DNA of 64,000 nucleotides from Spirochaetes bacterium RBG_16_49_21 (GCA_001829495.1 MIBJ01000046.1:1-64000); one strand, 5' to 3'. Shown: positions 49,581 to 59,699, numbered from the stretch's first letter. A program made the numbers and translations. The notes: a model not told the origin generated them from the sequence alone.

Positions 49581-50642
49581 ATGAAAGTATCTATCATTGT
49601 CCCATGCTTTAATGAAGAAGAAAATGTCCAAACATTTCGAGAAGAACTGTTGCCATACATTAAAAACTATGATTTTGAATTAATTTTAGTGGATGATCAT
49701 AGTTTGGATGATACGTATCGGGAGCTCCTGAAACTTAAAAGGAAAAATGTAGTTGTACTAAGACATAAGAAAAACATGGGTATGGGCGGAGCTGTTAAGA
49801 CGGGAATAAATGCCGCAACAGGAGACGTATTGATAACCATAGACGCTGATTTGACATTTCATCCTCGTTTTATAAAAGACTTAATCGATAAATACAAGGA
49901 AACAAACGCTGATTGCGTCATTGGATCACATGTGCTGGGGAAATTATCTGAGGATATTCCATTGTATAGGTCAATAATCTCCAAAATATCTAATCGGGTT
50001 TATGCATTATTATTGGGAAAAAAGATTTCGGCAATAACCCCTATTTTTCGTTTATATAAAAAAAATGTATTAAAAAACATCGAAATCAAATCTAATGACT
50101 TCAATATCAACGCCGAAATTTTGTTTAAATTGATACAAAATAAGAAATCAATCGCTGAAGTTCCCGTAACGTTAGGGGTCAGAAGGTTTGGTTATTCCAA
50201 GTTAAACTATAAAAAAGAAATTATTAATCATGCTCAACTAGCTTTAAAAATATTACTTTGGAGGGTGGAAAGCCTTATTCGTTTTACCATTTCCTCAGGA
50301 TTAGGAGTATTGGTCAATATATCATTGACGTATATTCTCACTGAATTTGTATTCGGAAGGAATCAATATCTTTTTGCTTATATAATTGGTCTAGGTGTCG
50401 GTATTTTAACACAATTCATCATGCATGTGATTTTTACATTTAAGACAAAGGATTACGTTGTTAAAAAATTCCTATTATTTTACATCTATTCAATATTGAT
50501 GACAATTTTTCAGGTGTTCGTGGTAAAAAACATAACAAACATTGTGGGTGTCGATTATTACATGCCGGTTATCATCGGCACAATTGGCGTTTTCTATGCG
50601 GTAAGTTATTTTGTTAATAAATTATACATTTTCAAAAATTAA
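49581..50642 (+). CDS. GtrB-like family 2 glycosyltransferase fused to a GtrA-like membrane domain
   Basis: VSIIVPCFNEEENVQTF...DDHSLDDT, then FTISSGLGVLVNISLTYILTEFVFGRNQYLFAYIIGLGVG...YFVNKLYIFKN. Confidence 0.9.
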   Translation: MKVSIIVPCFNEEENVQTFREELLPYIKNYDFELILVDDHSLDDTYRELLKLKRKNVVVLRHKKNMGMGGAVKTGINAATGDVLITIDADLTFHPRFIKDLIDKYKETNADCVIGSHVLGKLSEDIPLYRSIISKISNRVYALLLGKKISAITPIFRLYKKNVLKNIEIKSNDFNINAEILFKLIQNKKSIAEVPVTLGVRRFGYSKLNYKKEIINHAQLALKILLWRVESLIRFTISSGLGVLVNISLTYILTEFVFGRNQYLFAYIIGLGVGILTQFIMHVIFTFKTKDYVVKKFLLFYIYSILMTIFQVFVVKNITNIVGVDYYMPVIIGTIGVFYAVSYFVNKLYIFKN

Positions 50643-50852
50643 TTACATGTCAGCAAGTATCTTTCTATATCTCAATTTTTAATAAACTTCAGATGGTTAG
50701 AATTTCATGGTTATGTCTCTTATATGGAGAAATTCAATTGACATTAACAGAATAATAACATTAATCTTTTTACCCACATTTAAGTTTTATTTCTCAATTC
50801 AATAACTCATGATTGATGACTGATAAACAAGCAGCAAGGAATATAATAATTC

Positions 50853-52070
50853 ATGAATCAGGCAGACGCATTACGCGCGCAGATCATGCGAAATCACCAC
50901 CAGGCCCAGCTGATGAAAAACGTGTTTTTCATCATAAAAGAAAACTGGTCCGACGGCATCTATCTCTTGAAAAAATTCGGCCTTAAACGCTGGTATAACT
51001 TCTGGTACACGAAATTATTTATAGTCGATGAGGGGGGAGAGTTCGACCTGGCGTCGCCCCTCTACCATAGATTCCCCAACATCCTGAAAAGCCCCCGCAA
51101 AATAGAAGTCGAGAATACGACCGTATGCAATAAAAAATGCATCTTCTGCTGCCACAACCATCCGGCCCAGCAGATTAAACAGCAGCAGATGTCATTTGAA
51201 AACTTCAAGAAGATCATCGACGACTTGCCCAGCCTGAGATGGGTGAACATTGCGGGGATCGGCTCGAATTTTCTGCATAAAGACTTCGTTAAAATGCTGG
51301 AATACCTCAGCGCAAAAAAATTAAACGTCAATTTCGTCGATGAATTCGACTTTTTCACTGAGGAGCACTCGCGGAAGGTCATCGAACTCGGCGTAAACAG
51401 CCTGTACATTTCCTTTGACGGCGCGACAAAAAAAACCTATGAAAAGATAAAAGTCAATTGTAATTATGACAAAGCCTTGAAGAACATCAGGAGCCTTCTC
51501 CGGCTAAAGGAAGAGGTGGATTCACCCTTCCCGGTTCTCCACTTCCGCTTTATCGTGAACAAGCTGAATTACAAGGAAATGCCCGATTATATCGAATTGA
51601 TACACAGCCTGCCCAACAGGGGCACCAGGGCGCGGGTCGAGTTCATCGGCTTGATCGTGTTCCCCGGAATAGAAAAATATTATATCGCCATGGAAGAGGT
51701 GCCGGAAGAGATCGTTATTCGGACGTATGAAAATGCGTTGAAATATAATATAAATCTCTATTTCTCCCACGCTTCGATCCGGTTGTCATCAATGACCAAT
51801 TGCGTGCGATGGACGGAGCCGTTTGTCCTGGTTTCAGGGGAGATCATCCAGTGCTGCGCCGTGCTCATGCAGACCAATAGGGAATTCCTGAGAAGGGAGA
51901 GCTTTGGCAATGTTTTCGAGAAGAGTTTCGGGGAGATTTGGAATTCCAAGAAATACAAGGAATTCAGAAAACAGATCGTCACGCCCGACGCCAAGGTTCC
52001 GCAGATATGCTTTGACTGCTGTGCCTATGATACGAAGGAAAGAGCTTCGAAATTCGGAATCAACGAATAG
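50853..52070 (+). CDS. radical SAM/SPASM-like protein
   Basis: ENTTVCNKKCIFCCHNHP; C-terminal CVRWTEPFVLVSGEIIQCC...CFDCCAYD. Confidence 0.9.
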   Translation: MNQADALRAQIMRNHHQAQLMKNVFFIIKENWSDGIYLLKKFGLKRWYNFWYTKLFIVDEGGEFDLASPLYHRFPNILKSPRKIEVENTTVCNKKCIFCCHNHPAQQIKQQQMSFENFKKIIDDLPSLRWVNIAGIGSNFLHKDFVKMLEYLSAKKLNVNFVDEFDFFTEEHSRKVIELGVNSLYISFDGATKKTYEKIKVNCNYDKALKNIRSLLRLKEEVDSPFPVLHFRFIVNKLNYKEMPDYIELIHSLPNRGTRARVEFIGLIVFPGIEKYYIAMEEVPEEIVIRTYENALKYNINLYFSHASIRLSSMTNCVRWTEPFVLVSGEIIQCCAVLMQTNREFLRRESFGNVFEKSFGEIWNSKKYKEFRKQIVTPDAKVPQICFDCCAYDTKERASKFGINE

Positions 52071-52148
52071 ATCCTCAATAGCGTCGAAGATCCGTGAGTT
52101 CATCGGATATGTTGCAATTATAAATATAATTATGTGCGTTTACAACCG

Positions 52149-53300
52149 ATGCGTGTATTGATACTCTACCCCAGATTCTACGTTTACGGCGGCGGCGAGA
52201 TACTGATCGTCAGGCTCTGTAATTATCTTTCAAAGCAGGGGGTGCGGAATTCAATATTGACCACCGAGATGCTTCCTGAGGTTCGGGCCGATCTCATCAA
52301 TACGGAAGTATTAATAGAGAAGGTTGATTCCGCCGGCGGAAACAATGTACGGGCGCAGTATAAAATGCAAATGAAAGCTCTCGAGAAGGGTTTGGTGAAG
52401 CATCAAAACGATTTTGACGTTGTAAACCCGCACAATTTTCCTTCCGAGATTGCAGCCGCGGCGGCGATAAAACCCGTGGTGTGGATGTGCAACGAGCCCG
52501 AATTGTATTTGATAAAAAATCATCCGAATTTCAAGACTTCATTTTCATTGAATCGGCTTTACTTTAGTATTCTTTTTTATATCGAGAGATTCCTTGTGGC
52601 GAGACGCATCAAGCATGTTGTCGTTTCCGATGAATTAAACGCAAAAAGATTTCGCGCGATTTACGGCTTTCATCCGCATGTCGTCAATTATGGAATTGAT
52701 TATGATTTTTTTTCAGCCCGCGGCGATCCGCAGCTGCCTCAAAAGAACGAATTCCCGGGAAAGTTCGTCATTCTTCACGTCGGCATGATCACGCCGTATA
52801 AAAACCAGCTCGAAAGCCTGAGGGCGCTGAATGCGATCAAGGAAAAGATACCGGAGGCCGCCCTGGTTTTCGCCGGGGGAGGGTTCGATGAAGTCTACAA
52901 AAAGCCGATTGAGAATTATATTCATGAAAACGGCTTATCCGGCCGGGTTATCTTCAAGGGACATATGAAGAGAGACGAATTGCGCTCGCTCTATTACCGG
53001 GCCGACGTCATGATCCATCCCATCAGACCGCAGGGGGGCTGGCTGAGCCCGTTCGAGATGCTGTGCGCTGGAAAACCGATCATCGTTTCAAAGGAGATGA
53101 CCGCGTCGTATATCATCGAAAGGGAGCGGATCGGCGTCGTGACCGATGATTACGCCGGAGCGATTTTTGACGCGTATATGAATAAAGACAAATACGCCCG
53201 CATGGCCGCCCGGGGGAAAGAGTACGTAAGAGATCATCTATCATGGGATTCCTACGGCGAAAAAATGCTGCGGGTTTATACTACAGCCGTACAATCGTGA
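52149..53300 (+). CDS. family 4 glycosyltransferase (GT-B)
   Basis: MRVLILYPRFYVYGGGE; VILHVGMITPYKNQLESLRAL; HPIRPQGGWLSPFEMLCAGKPII. Confidence 0.92.
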   Translation: MRVLILYPRFYVYGGGEILIVRLCNYLSKQGVRNSILTTEMLPEVRADLINTEVLIEKVDSAGGNNVRAQYKMQMKALEKGLVKHQNDFDVVNPHNFPSEIAAAAAIKPVVWMCNEPELYLIKNHPNFKTSFSLNRLYFSILFYIERFLVARRIKHVVVSDELNAKRFRAIYGFHPHVVNYGIDYDFFSARGDPQLPQKNEFPGKFVILHVGMITPYKNQLESLRALNAIKEKIPEAALVFAGGGFDEVYKKPIENYIHENGLSGRVIFKGHMKRDELRSLYYRADVMIHPIRPQGGWLSPFEMLCAGKPIIVSKEMTASYIIERERIGVVTDDYAGAIFDAYMNKDKYARMAARGKEYVRDHLSWDSYGEKMLRVYTTAVQS

Positions 53301-53315
53301 CATTGTCGACTCATT

Positions 53316-54761
53316 ATGAAAAAAATTAAGTTAAATGAACTGCAGAGATTCCTGAAAAACTTTTTTTTCAAAATCCTTTCCCTGTTGATCGCCACGCTGT
53401 TCAATATCCTTCTCATCCGCCATTATTCGGAGGTGCTCCTGGTTGACGGTTTCGGCAGGTATAATTTTCTGATCACCTACACCACGTATTTTCATTTGAT
53501 AATAACGCTGGGCCTCGACGTCGTTGCGGTCAGGGAGATTTCCATCGACGCGGATAAGATGAAGGTGATTCTGGGGGCGATGATCCCGCTCCGGTTTATT
53601 CTTGCCGCGGTCGCCTTCCTCGGCATGATGTTGCCGATGATCTTTTCATCGCAGTTGCGGGACTATGGATTGCTGCTTGTGGTGTTCGGCAGCTCGATCG
53701 TATTTATTCCCCTCTCATGCCAGTACGTTTTTGATGCCTACAAGCGGCTCGAGTATCCTTCCCTGATATCCGTTATAACGCCTATCATCATATACGCGTG
53801 CGCAAAAATTTTCGTGAACCATCCGGATGATATTTTCGCAGCCGGACTGATAAATACCGGATCGATCGCGTTTATTGTTTTCATGCAGGCCGGTTTTGTC
53901 GTCAAATTGTATGGAGGGTTTTCATTTGTCCTTGATCCGCATATATGGAAACGATTGTTGAAGAGCGGCATTATCATAGGATTTATTCAGATTACCGGAA
54001 CAATGCTCCACTATTTCAATATAATCCTGATCGAGTTTTTATTGGATAACACTGCGGTGGGGCTGTTCAGCGCGGCGTATCGGGCGATGTTCATGATAAT
54101 CATGCTCATGGGAATTTTTCATAACCTCATGAACCCGATTCTCTTTGGAAACTATAAAAAAAGCTTTGCGGATTTCAGAAATTATTTTAACAAGTACCTA
54201 AAATTCATGATTTTTTTCAGTTATGGAGTGACTGTTATTTTTATTATTTTAGCTGAATATTATTTGAATATCTTTTATGATTTAACAAAATATCACGATA
54301 GTTTATTATGCTTTCGAATTCTCATGCTCTCACTCCTTTTTATGACAATTAATTCGCCCCTTCACAGCGGCATGCTCGCCGCCCACAGGGAAAAGACATT
54401 GTTATCAATTATCATTTTTCAATTTGTTGTTAATGTTATCGGGAATGTGATATTGATACCCCGATATGGAATAATAGGATCTTCGGTTGCAACGGTTCTT
54501 ACGGAAGCGATCGGCCTGCCGTTTTATATTTACTATTTTAACAAAATCATGCCGGTGCGGATAGTGAAAAATTCCATCATAGCGATTTTATCGGCAATAC
54601 CCATGGGGCTGTTTCTTTTTTTTACGCCCATTCATTATATGCTGCGCGGGATAATTGGGACGGGAATAATGATATTGTTTGCGGTGATTCTTCGAGGATA
54701 CACAATTGACGAAATATTAAATATTAAGAACTCACTGTTTTCAGTTGCAAAAAGACGATAG
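53316..54761 (+). CDS. polysaccharide flippase, Wzx/MATE-like
   Basis: 481 aa, 12-14 TM pattern; NPILFGNYKKS, IPRYGIIGSSVATVLTEAIGLPFYIYYF. Confidence 0.87.
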   Translation: MKKIKLNELQRFLKNFFFKILSLLIATLFNILLIRHYSEVLLVDGFGRYNFLITYTTYFHLIITLGLDVVAVREISIDADKMKVILGAMIPLRFILAAVAFLGMMLPMIFSSQLRDYGLLLVVFGSSIVFIPLSCQYVFDAYKRLEYPSLISVITPIIIYACAKIFVNHPDDIFAAGLINTGSIAFIVFMQAGFVVKLYGGFSFVLDPHIWKRLLKSGIIIGFIQITGTMLHYFNIILIEFLLDNTAVGLFSAAYRAMFMIIMLMGIFHNLMNPILFGNYKKSFADFRNYFNKYLKFMIFFSYGVTVIFIILAEYYLNIFYDLTKYHDSLLCFRILMLSLLFMTINSPLHSGMLAAHREKTLLSIIIFQFVVNVIGNVILIPRYGIIGSSVATVLTEAIGLPFYIYYFNKIMPVRIVKNSIIAILSAIPMGLFLFFTPIHYMLRGIIGTGIMILFAVILRGYTIDEILNIKNSLFSVAKRR

Positions 54762-54794
54762 GAACGTGTTTATATTTTCATTGCAGGCGAAGCC

Positions 54795-56096
54795 ATGCGA
54801 ATAGCCATTGAGGCCTTTTCATTATCATCGGAGCAATTGACCGGCGTGGGCAACGTCACGCTGAATTACCTGCGGGAGCTTAAGAAAATAGACCGGGATA
54901 ACCGCTATTATATTTACACCATCGACGAACTGCGGCATGTTTCATTGTCGAAGGGACGGTGGGTCCATGTCCGGTACGATCCCTGGATCAAACGGAAAAA
55001 ATACGCCGTAGCCGCATCTTGGGAAAGGTTTAAGGAGGCCCGAGAAAAGAAGGCGGTCGCAATCCTTGCCATGATTTCCCTGCGTCTTTTGAAGATGGCT
55101 TTTGAAATTGCCGACACAATATATCTTCATGCCTGGATGGCCGCATCGTTGCGGAAAAACAAGATTGACGCATATCTGGGGATATTCGCGGATTTTTTCC
55201 CGTTTATTTTTTTCCCCCGCCTGCGAAAAATTTGGCTGGTGCATGACATTGTATGGAAATTATACCCCAAAACGACAAAGAAAAAAAGCCTGCTTGGCGG
55301 CCTGCTAATCGTCCGAAACATGAAAAAGGCTGACCTGCTGATCTCGGTGTCCGAGAGCACGAAAAAAGGAATACGTGAATTCCTCGGCATCGCAACAGAC
55401 ATCGTCACCCTCCATAACGCGGCCGACCGCTCCCTCTTCTTCCCGGCTGACAGCGCCTCGGTCAGTCGGGTGAAAAGGAAATTCGGCATCAAGCAAAAAT
55501 ATCTCCTCTCCGTGTGCACCCTGGAGCCCCGTAAGAACCTGGGGGCGCTCCTGCGAGCCTACGAAGAGATGACCGGTAGGGAGCGGTACCAGCTTGTGCT
55601 CACGGGCATGAGCGGGTGGAAAAACACCGGCCTGTTCGATCGCCTCGAGCGTCATCCCGGCCGGGAAAACATCATCATCACCGGATACATACCCGATAAA
55701 GACCTCGCTCCTCTCTACACGGGGGCGGAGCTGTTCGTCTATCCCGCGCTGTACGAAGGGTTCGGCCTGCCGGTGCTCGAGGCGATGCAGTGCGGCTGCC
55801 CGGTCGTCTCGTCGAACACTTCTTCCATCCCGGAGGTTGCGGGCGACGCTGCCGTGCTGGTGGATCCAAGCGACATCGGCGCCCTGGCTCAAGCCATGGA
55901 AACCGTGCTCTCCGACAGAAGGCTCCGCCGCGCCATGGTTAAAAAAGGGCTTGCCCGCGCAGAGCTTTTTTCTTGGGAGCGGTCGGCCCGGCGTCTTCTT
56001 GCGTTGTTCGAGCCTGCCGGGAATAATCAGGCTTCAGTGAGCCGCACCCCCGGTGATTCGGGCCCGGCCCATTGTTCCGAAATTGTATTACGGTAA
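54795..56096 (+). CDS. family 4 glycosyltransferase (GT-B)
   Basis: YLLSVCTLEPRKNLGALLRAY; ELFVYPALYEGFGLPVLEAMQCGCPVVSSNTSSIPEVAGDAAVLVDP. Confidence 0.94.
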   Translation: MRIAIEAFSLSSEQLTGVGNVTLNYLRELKKIDRDNRYYIYTIDELRHVSLSKGRWVHVRYDPWIKRKKYAVAASWERFKEAREKKAVAILAMISLRLLKMAFEIADTIYLHAWMAASLRKNKIDAYLGIFADFFPFIFFPRLRKIWLVHDIVWKLYPKTTKKKSLLGGLLIVRNMKKADLLISVSESTKKGIREFLGIATDIVTLHNAADRSLFFPADSASVSRVKRKFGIKQKYLLSVCTLEPRKNLGALLRAYEEMTGRERYQLVLTGMSGWKNTGLFDRLERHPGRENIIITGYIPDKDLAPLYTGAELFVYPALYEGFGLPVLEAMQCGCPVVSSNTSSIPEVAGDAAVLVDPSDIGALAQAMETVLSDRRLRRAMVKKGLARAELFSWERSARRLLALFEPAGNNQASVSRTPGDSGPAHCSEIVLR

Positions 56097-56200
56097 TGAT
56101 GCGGATCATGCCGATACTGGTAGCGATGCGGGATGCCGATATGCGGAGGCGGATGTTCCGTCGAGTATGGCCGCTAACAACAGGCACGCGGGAGGTTCTC

Positions 56201-56815
56201 ATGAGCAAGCTAGTCAAATACTACGGCGTTACCGTGAAAAAGGGCGAGCATGTTTTTCGCGAAGGCGAGCCTGCCGACGTGATGTACATGATCCACAAGG
56301 GGAGGGTGCAGATCAGCAAGGGAGTGGGGACTTTTGACGAGAAGATACGCGTCCTCGGCGAGGGTGAATTCATCGGCGAGATGGCGGTCATCAATTCCCT
56401 GCCGCGCTCGGCGAATGCGGTCGCGCTGGAAGATTGCGTTCTGATCAAAATGGATCGCGAGTCTTTTGACGAGACGGTCAGAAAAAATCATGAATTTTCA
56501 GTGAGCGTCATTCAGCTTTTGTCGGATCGGTTGCGCGAGACTGATGAGCTTTTAATGGTGTATGCAAAGCGTGAACGGATCCAGACGCTGTTCGCGGAAA
56601 TCCTCTCGGACATGCTCAGATACGGCAAGAGGGACGGCTCCGGCGAGTGGCTGCTATTAAAGAAGGTTTCATTCCTGAAAAGGGCCAATGTGCGCCTTAT
56701 GTGGGAGATGAAGAGCCTTCTCTCCGTATGCAATGAGCTTATCATCATGGATAGGGTAAGGGTGAAAAAGGATCAGCACGGCGCCGAGTGGTTCGCTGTA
56801 CGCGCCGCGGAATAG
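56201..56815 (+). CDS. cyclic nucleotide-binding (Crp/Fnr-type) regulator
   Basis: VFREGEPADVMYMIHKGRVQIS...GEGEFIGEMAVINSLPRSANAVA; ATG at 56201 preceded by GGAGG. Confidence 0.87.
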   Translation: MSKLVKYYGVTVKKGEHVFREGEPADVMYMIHKGRVQISKGVGTFDEKIRVLGEGEFIGEMAVINSLPRSANAVALEDCVLIKMDRESFDETVRKNHEFSVSVIQLLSDRLRETDELLMVYAKRERIQTLFAEILSDMLRYGKRDGSGEWLLLKKVSFLKRANVRLMWEMKSLLSVCNELIIMDRVRVKKDQHGAEWFAVRAAE

Positions 56816-56839
56816 CGGCATCGGTCTGCGCGTAGGGGC

Positions 56840-58099
56840 TCATTCAGAGTCCGGATATTTGCCGGGTATGGAGCGCAGGCTATCAAGGCTTTCGAAGAAT
56901 ATATCCACAATTTCAGGGTCGAATTTTTTCCCGGTCAATTTACGAATTTCATCAAGCACCGACTCCTCGTTCCACGCGTCTTTATAAACTCTCTTTGAGG
57001 ACAGAGCATCGTACACGTCAGCCAGGGCGACTATTCTGCCGAAGATGGGTATCTCCTCGTTTTTGAGCGGGCGGGCTCTGCCGTTTGCATCCCTTTCGAG
57101 CGGAACCCCGGTATCAACATCAATATGGCCCGGATAACCGGTGCCGTCCCAGTTCTCATGGTGGGTGAGGGCCACAACCGCCGACATTTCGTCGAATTCC
57201 GACTGCCTGAGCTTGAACAGCCGTGCACCCTGAAAGGTGTGGCTCTTCATGATCTCGTATTCCTCGGGCGTGAAGCTCGCCGGCTTTTTCAGGATAAGGT
57301 CGGATATGGCGACCTTGCCCACATCGTGGAGCATCGCGGCCATTCTCAGAATATCCTTTTTCTGATCGATTTCATCGGGATTTATTTTTTTCCGCTGCGC
57401 CCACTTTTCATATATCTCCACTGCATAGGACGCCACGCGGTTTGCGTGAGCCCCGGTCTCCCGTGGATCCCGAAGCTCGGCCATGCCGATCATTCGCAGG
57501 ATAAGGGCCCTGGTCATCTGCGCCCGCTGCACTATTATGCTGGCCATATTGGCGAAGTGAAGGGCGATTTTTTCGTCAGATGAATCGAAACAGCCGGCGA
57601 GGCATCCCTTCTCGCCCGGATATCTGCCGCTGTCGTCCGGGTTAAGGGAATTGATGATCTGCATGACGCCCAGGATCTCATTCCTGCTGTTCTTGAGCGG
57701 GATGGTGAGCATCGACTTGGTCGCATATCCGGTCGTCTTATCATTGGTATGATCAAAGCGATACGGCGCATGAGCGGGGATCCGGTATGCATCCGGGATA
57801 TTGAGTATCTCGCCGGTGAGAGCCACATAACCGGAAATAGAGCCCTTATTTATCTTTGTTCGAAAAGATTTGTAAGGAAGCTTTTGCCCCGGCCCAAGCT
57901 TTTTCTGGAGCGATTCGGTCTGCACGTGGCTGAAGACCAGCTCATCTCCTTCTTTGATCTGGATTGATCCGGCGTCGGCGTTCAGGATCTTCCTGGCCCC
58001 GGTGATAATTTTATCAAGGAGTATGTCAAGATCCTGGATCGTGTTGAGCTCCGAGCTCAGGCGGAATATTTCGTCGAATTTGTTCGATTCGTCAGGCAT
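56840..58099 (-). CDS. GAF + HD-GYP domain protein (putative c-di-GMP phosphodiesterase)
   Basis: MLHDVGKVAISD, HHENWDGTGYPG; N-terminal GAF with GDELVFSHVQTESL. Confidence 0.92.
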   Translation of the reverse strand: MPDESNKFDEIFRLSSELNTIQDLDILLDKIITGARKILNADAGSIQIKEGDELVFSHVQTESLQKKLGPGQKLPYKSFRTKINKGSISGYVALTGEILNIPDAYRIPAHAPYRFDHTNDKTTGYATKSMLTIPLKNSRNEILGVMQIINSLNPDDSGRYPGEKGCLAGCFDSSDEKIALHFANMASIIVQRAQMTRALILRMIGMAELRDPRETGAHANRVASYAVEIYEKWAQRKKINPDEIDQKKDILRMAAMLHDVGKVAISDLILKKPASFTPEEYEIMKSHTFQGARLFKLRQSEFDEMSAVVALTHHENWDGTGYPGHIDVDTGVPLERDANGRARPLKNEEIPIFGRIVALADVYDALSSKRVYKDAWNEESVLDEIRKLTGKKFDPEIVDIFFESLDSLRSIPGKYPDSE

Positions 58100-58221
58100 C
58101 GGGGATTCCTTACAAATAATACGGTTAGTTGTATATTAATAAGCTTTATGGATTATTGCAATTACTTTTTGTCAAGGGCGCATCCCAAAACTTGGGTGCG
58201 GACAAGATTTAATTTATTGAC

Positions 58222-58266
58222 TTATAAGGAAACATCCTAATTTGATTTTAAGATGTTCCCTTATAA
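58222..58266. promoter_or_regulatory. hairpin/inverted repeat upstream of the NCS2 permease
   Basis: ttataaggaaacatc (58222-58236) and gatgttcccttataa (58252-58266) are reverse complements at 14/15 positions, 15-nt spacer. Confidence 0.5.
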
Positions 58267-58343
58267 TAAAAAAAGCAGTTTTAGAGGTGCCCATAAACGA
58301 GCTGCAACAAAATTCAGGAATAATCCCCGACAGGAGCCAATCC

Positions 58344-59690
58344 ATGAAATCATTAATTAAACGATATTTCAGATTCGCCGAGCTCAATACCGATTTCCGG
58401 CGGGAAACAATCGGCGGGCTTACAACATTTATCACCATGGCCTACATTATAATAGTAAATCCGAAAATCCTGGAGGTGGCAGGCATCCCCTTCGGCCCCT
58501 CAATGGTCGCCACCATTGTGTCAGCTTTCTTCGGCACCCTGCTCATGGGGGTGTATGCGAAGCGGCCTTTCGCGGTCGCGCCGTACATGGGGCAGAACGC
58601 CTTCATCGCCTTCACCGTGGTCAAGGTAATGGGATTTTCCTGGCAGACCGCGCTCGGCGCGATCTTTATTGGCGGGCTCGTGTTTACTGCTCTGACCCTG
58701 TTTAAGATACGCTCGTGGCTGGCCAATCTTATACCGCTCAACCTGAAAATATCGTTCGCGGTCGGAATCGGTCTCTTCCTCACGTTCATCGGGCTGAACC
58801 AGTCGGGGATCGTCACCATCGGCGTGCCGGGCGCACCGGTGAACATCGGTAAGCTGTCGCACCCCGCACCGCTCTTGGCCGTCGCCGGGGTGCTCCTCAT
58901 CGCCTTTCTCATGATCAGGAAAATAAAGGGGTCGATGCTCATCGGCATCCTGGGCGTCACCGGCATCGCCCTGCTCATACAGCAACTCTGGCCGGGTATT
59001 GTGCCGGATGGAGACGCGCTCGTGCGGGTTCCGGACGCGGTGGTGGGCCTTCCGCCGAGCCTGGGACCGGTGTTTCTGAAGCTCGACGTTTTCGGCGCGC
59101 TCTCCTGGGGGTTCTTTTCCGTGGTGCTCACGGTTTTCGTGATGGATTTCGTGGATACCATGGGTACCCTGATCGGCCTGTCGTACCGTGCGAAGCTTCT
59201 GGACGCAAACGGCGAGCTCCCGGAGATCGAGAAACCGATGCTCTGCGACGCGCTCGCCATGACCGCGGCAGCTCTCTTCGGCACCACCACCACCGGCGCC
59301 TACATCGAGTCCGCGGCCGGCATCGAGGAGGGGGCGAAGACCGGGTTCGCTTCGGTGGTGACCGCACTACTCATGCTCTCCGCGCTCTTTTTCGCGCCCC
59401 TCTTTTCATCCATTCCGCCCTTCGCGTACGGGCCGGCCCTCATCATCGTGGGCATGCTGATGATTTCTCCGGTCGCCGACATCGATTTCAACGACCTGTC
59501 GGAGCTGATCCCGGCGTTCGTCACGATCACGCTCATGTGCTTTACGTACAACCTGGGGATCGGCATGACCGCGGGTTTCGTCTCCTACCCGGTCGTCAAA
59601 CTCTTCGCGGGCAAGGTCAAAGAGGTGAATGCGGGGATGTGGATTTTGTTCGCCTTTTCAATGGCGTTTTTTATTTTTTATCCGTACTAA
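58344..59690 (+). CDS. NCS2-family (AzgA/PbuG-like) purine permease
   Basis: RRETIGGLTTFITMAYIIIVNPKIL, MGQNAFIAFTVV, GTTTTGAYIESAAGIEEGAKTGFASV; ATG at 58344 after CAGGAG. Confidence 0.93.
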   Translation: MKSLIKRYFRFAELNTDFRRETIGGLTTFITMAYIIIVNPKILEVAGIPFGPSMVATIVSAFFGTLLMGVYAKRPFAVAPYMGQNAFIAFTVVKVMGFSWQTALGAIFIGGLVFTALTLFKIRSWLANLIPLNLKISFAVGIGLFLTFIGLNQSGIVTIGVPGAPVNIGKLSHPAPLLAVAGVLLIAFLMIRKIKGSMLIGILGVTGIALLIQQLWPGIVPDGDALVRVPDAVVGLPPSLGPVFLKLDVFGALSWGFFSVVLTVFVMDFVDTMGTLIGLSYRAKLLDANGELPEIEKPMLCDALAMTAAALFGTTTTGAYIESAAGIEEGAKTGFASVVTALLMLSALFFAPLFSSIPPFAYGPALIIVGMLMISPVADIDFNDLSELIPAFVTITLMCFTYNLGIGMTAGFVSYPVVKLFAGKVKEVNAGMWILFAFSMAFFIFYPY

Positions 59691-59699
59691 AAAGATACT

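Noticed and set aside
55305-55892. 195-aa minus-strand ORF
   Set aside because: Antisense to the family 4 glycosyltransferase at 54795-56096.
58442-59293. 283-aa minus-strand ORF
   Set aside because: Antisense to the NCS2 permease; low-complexity, S/P/R-rich shadow translation.
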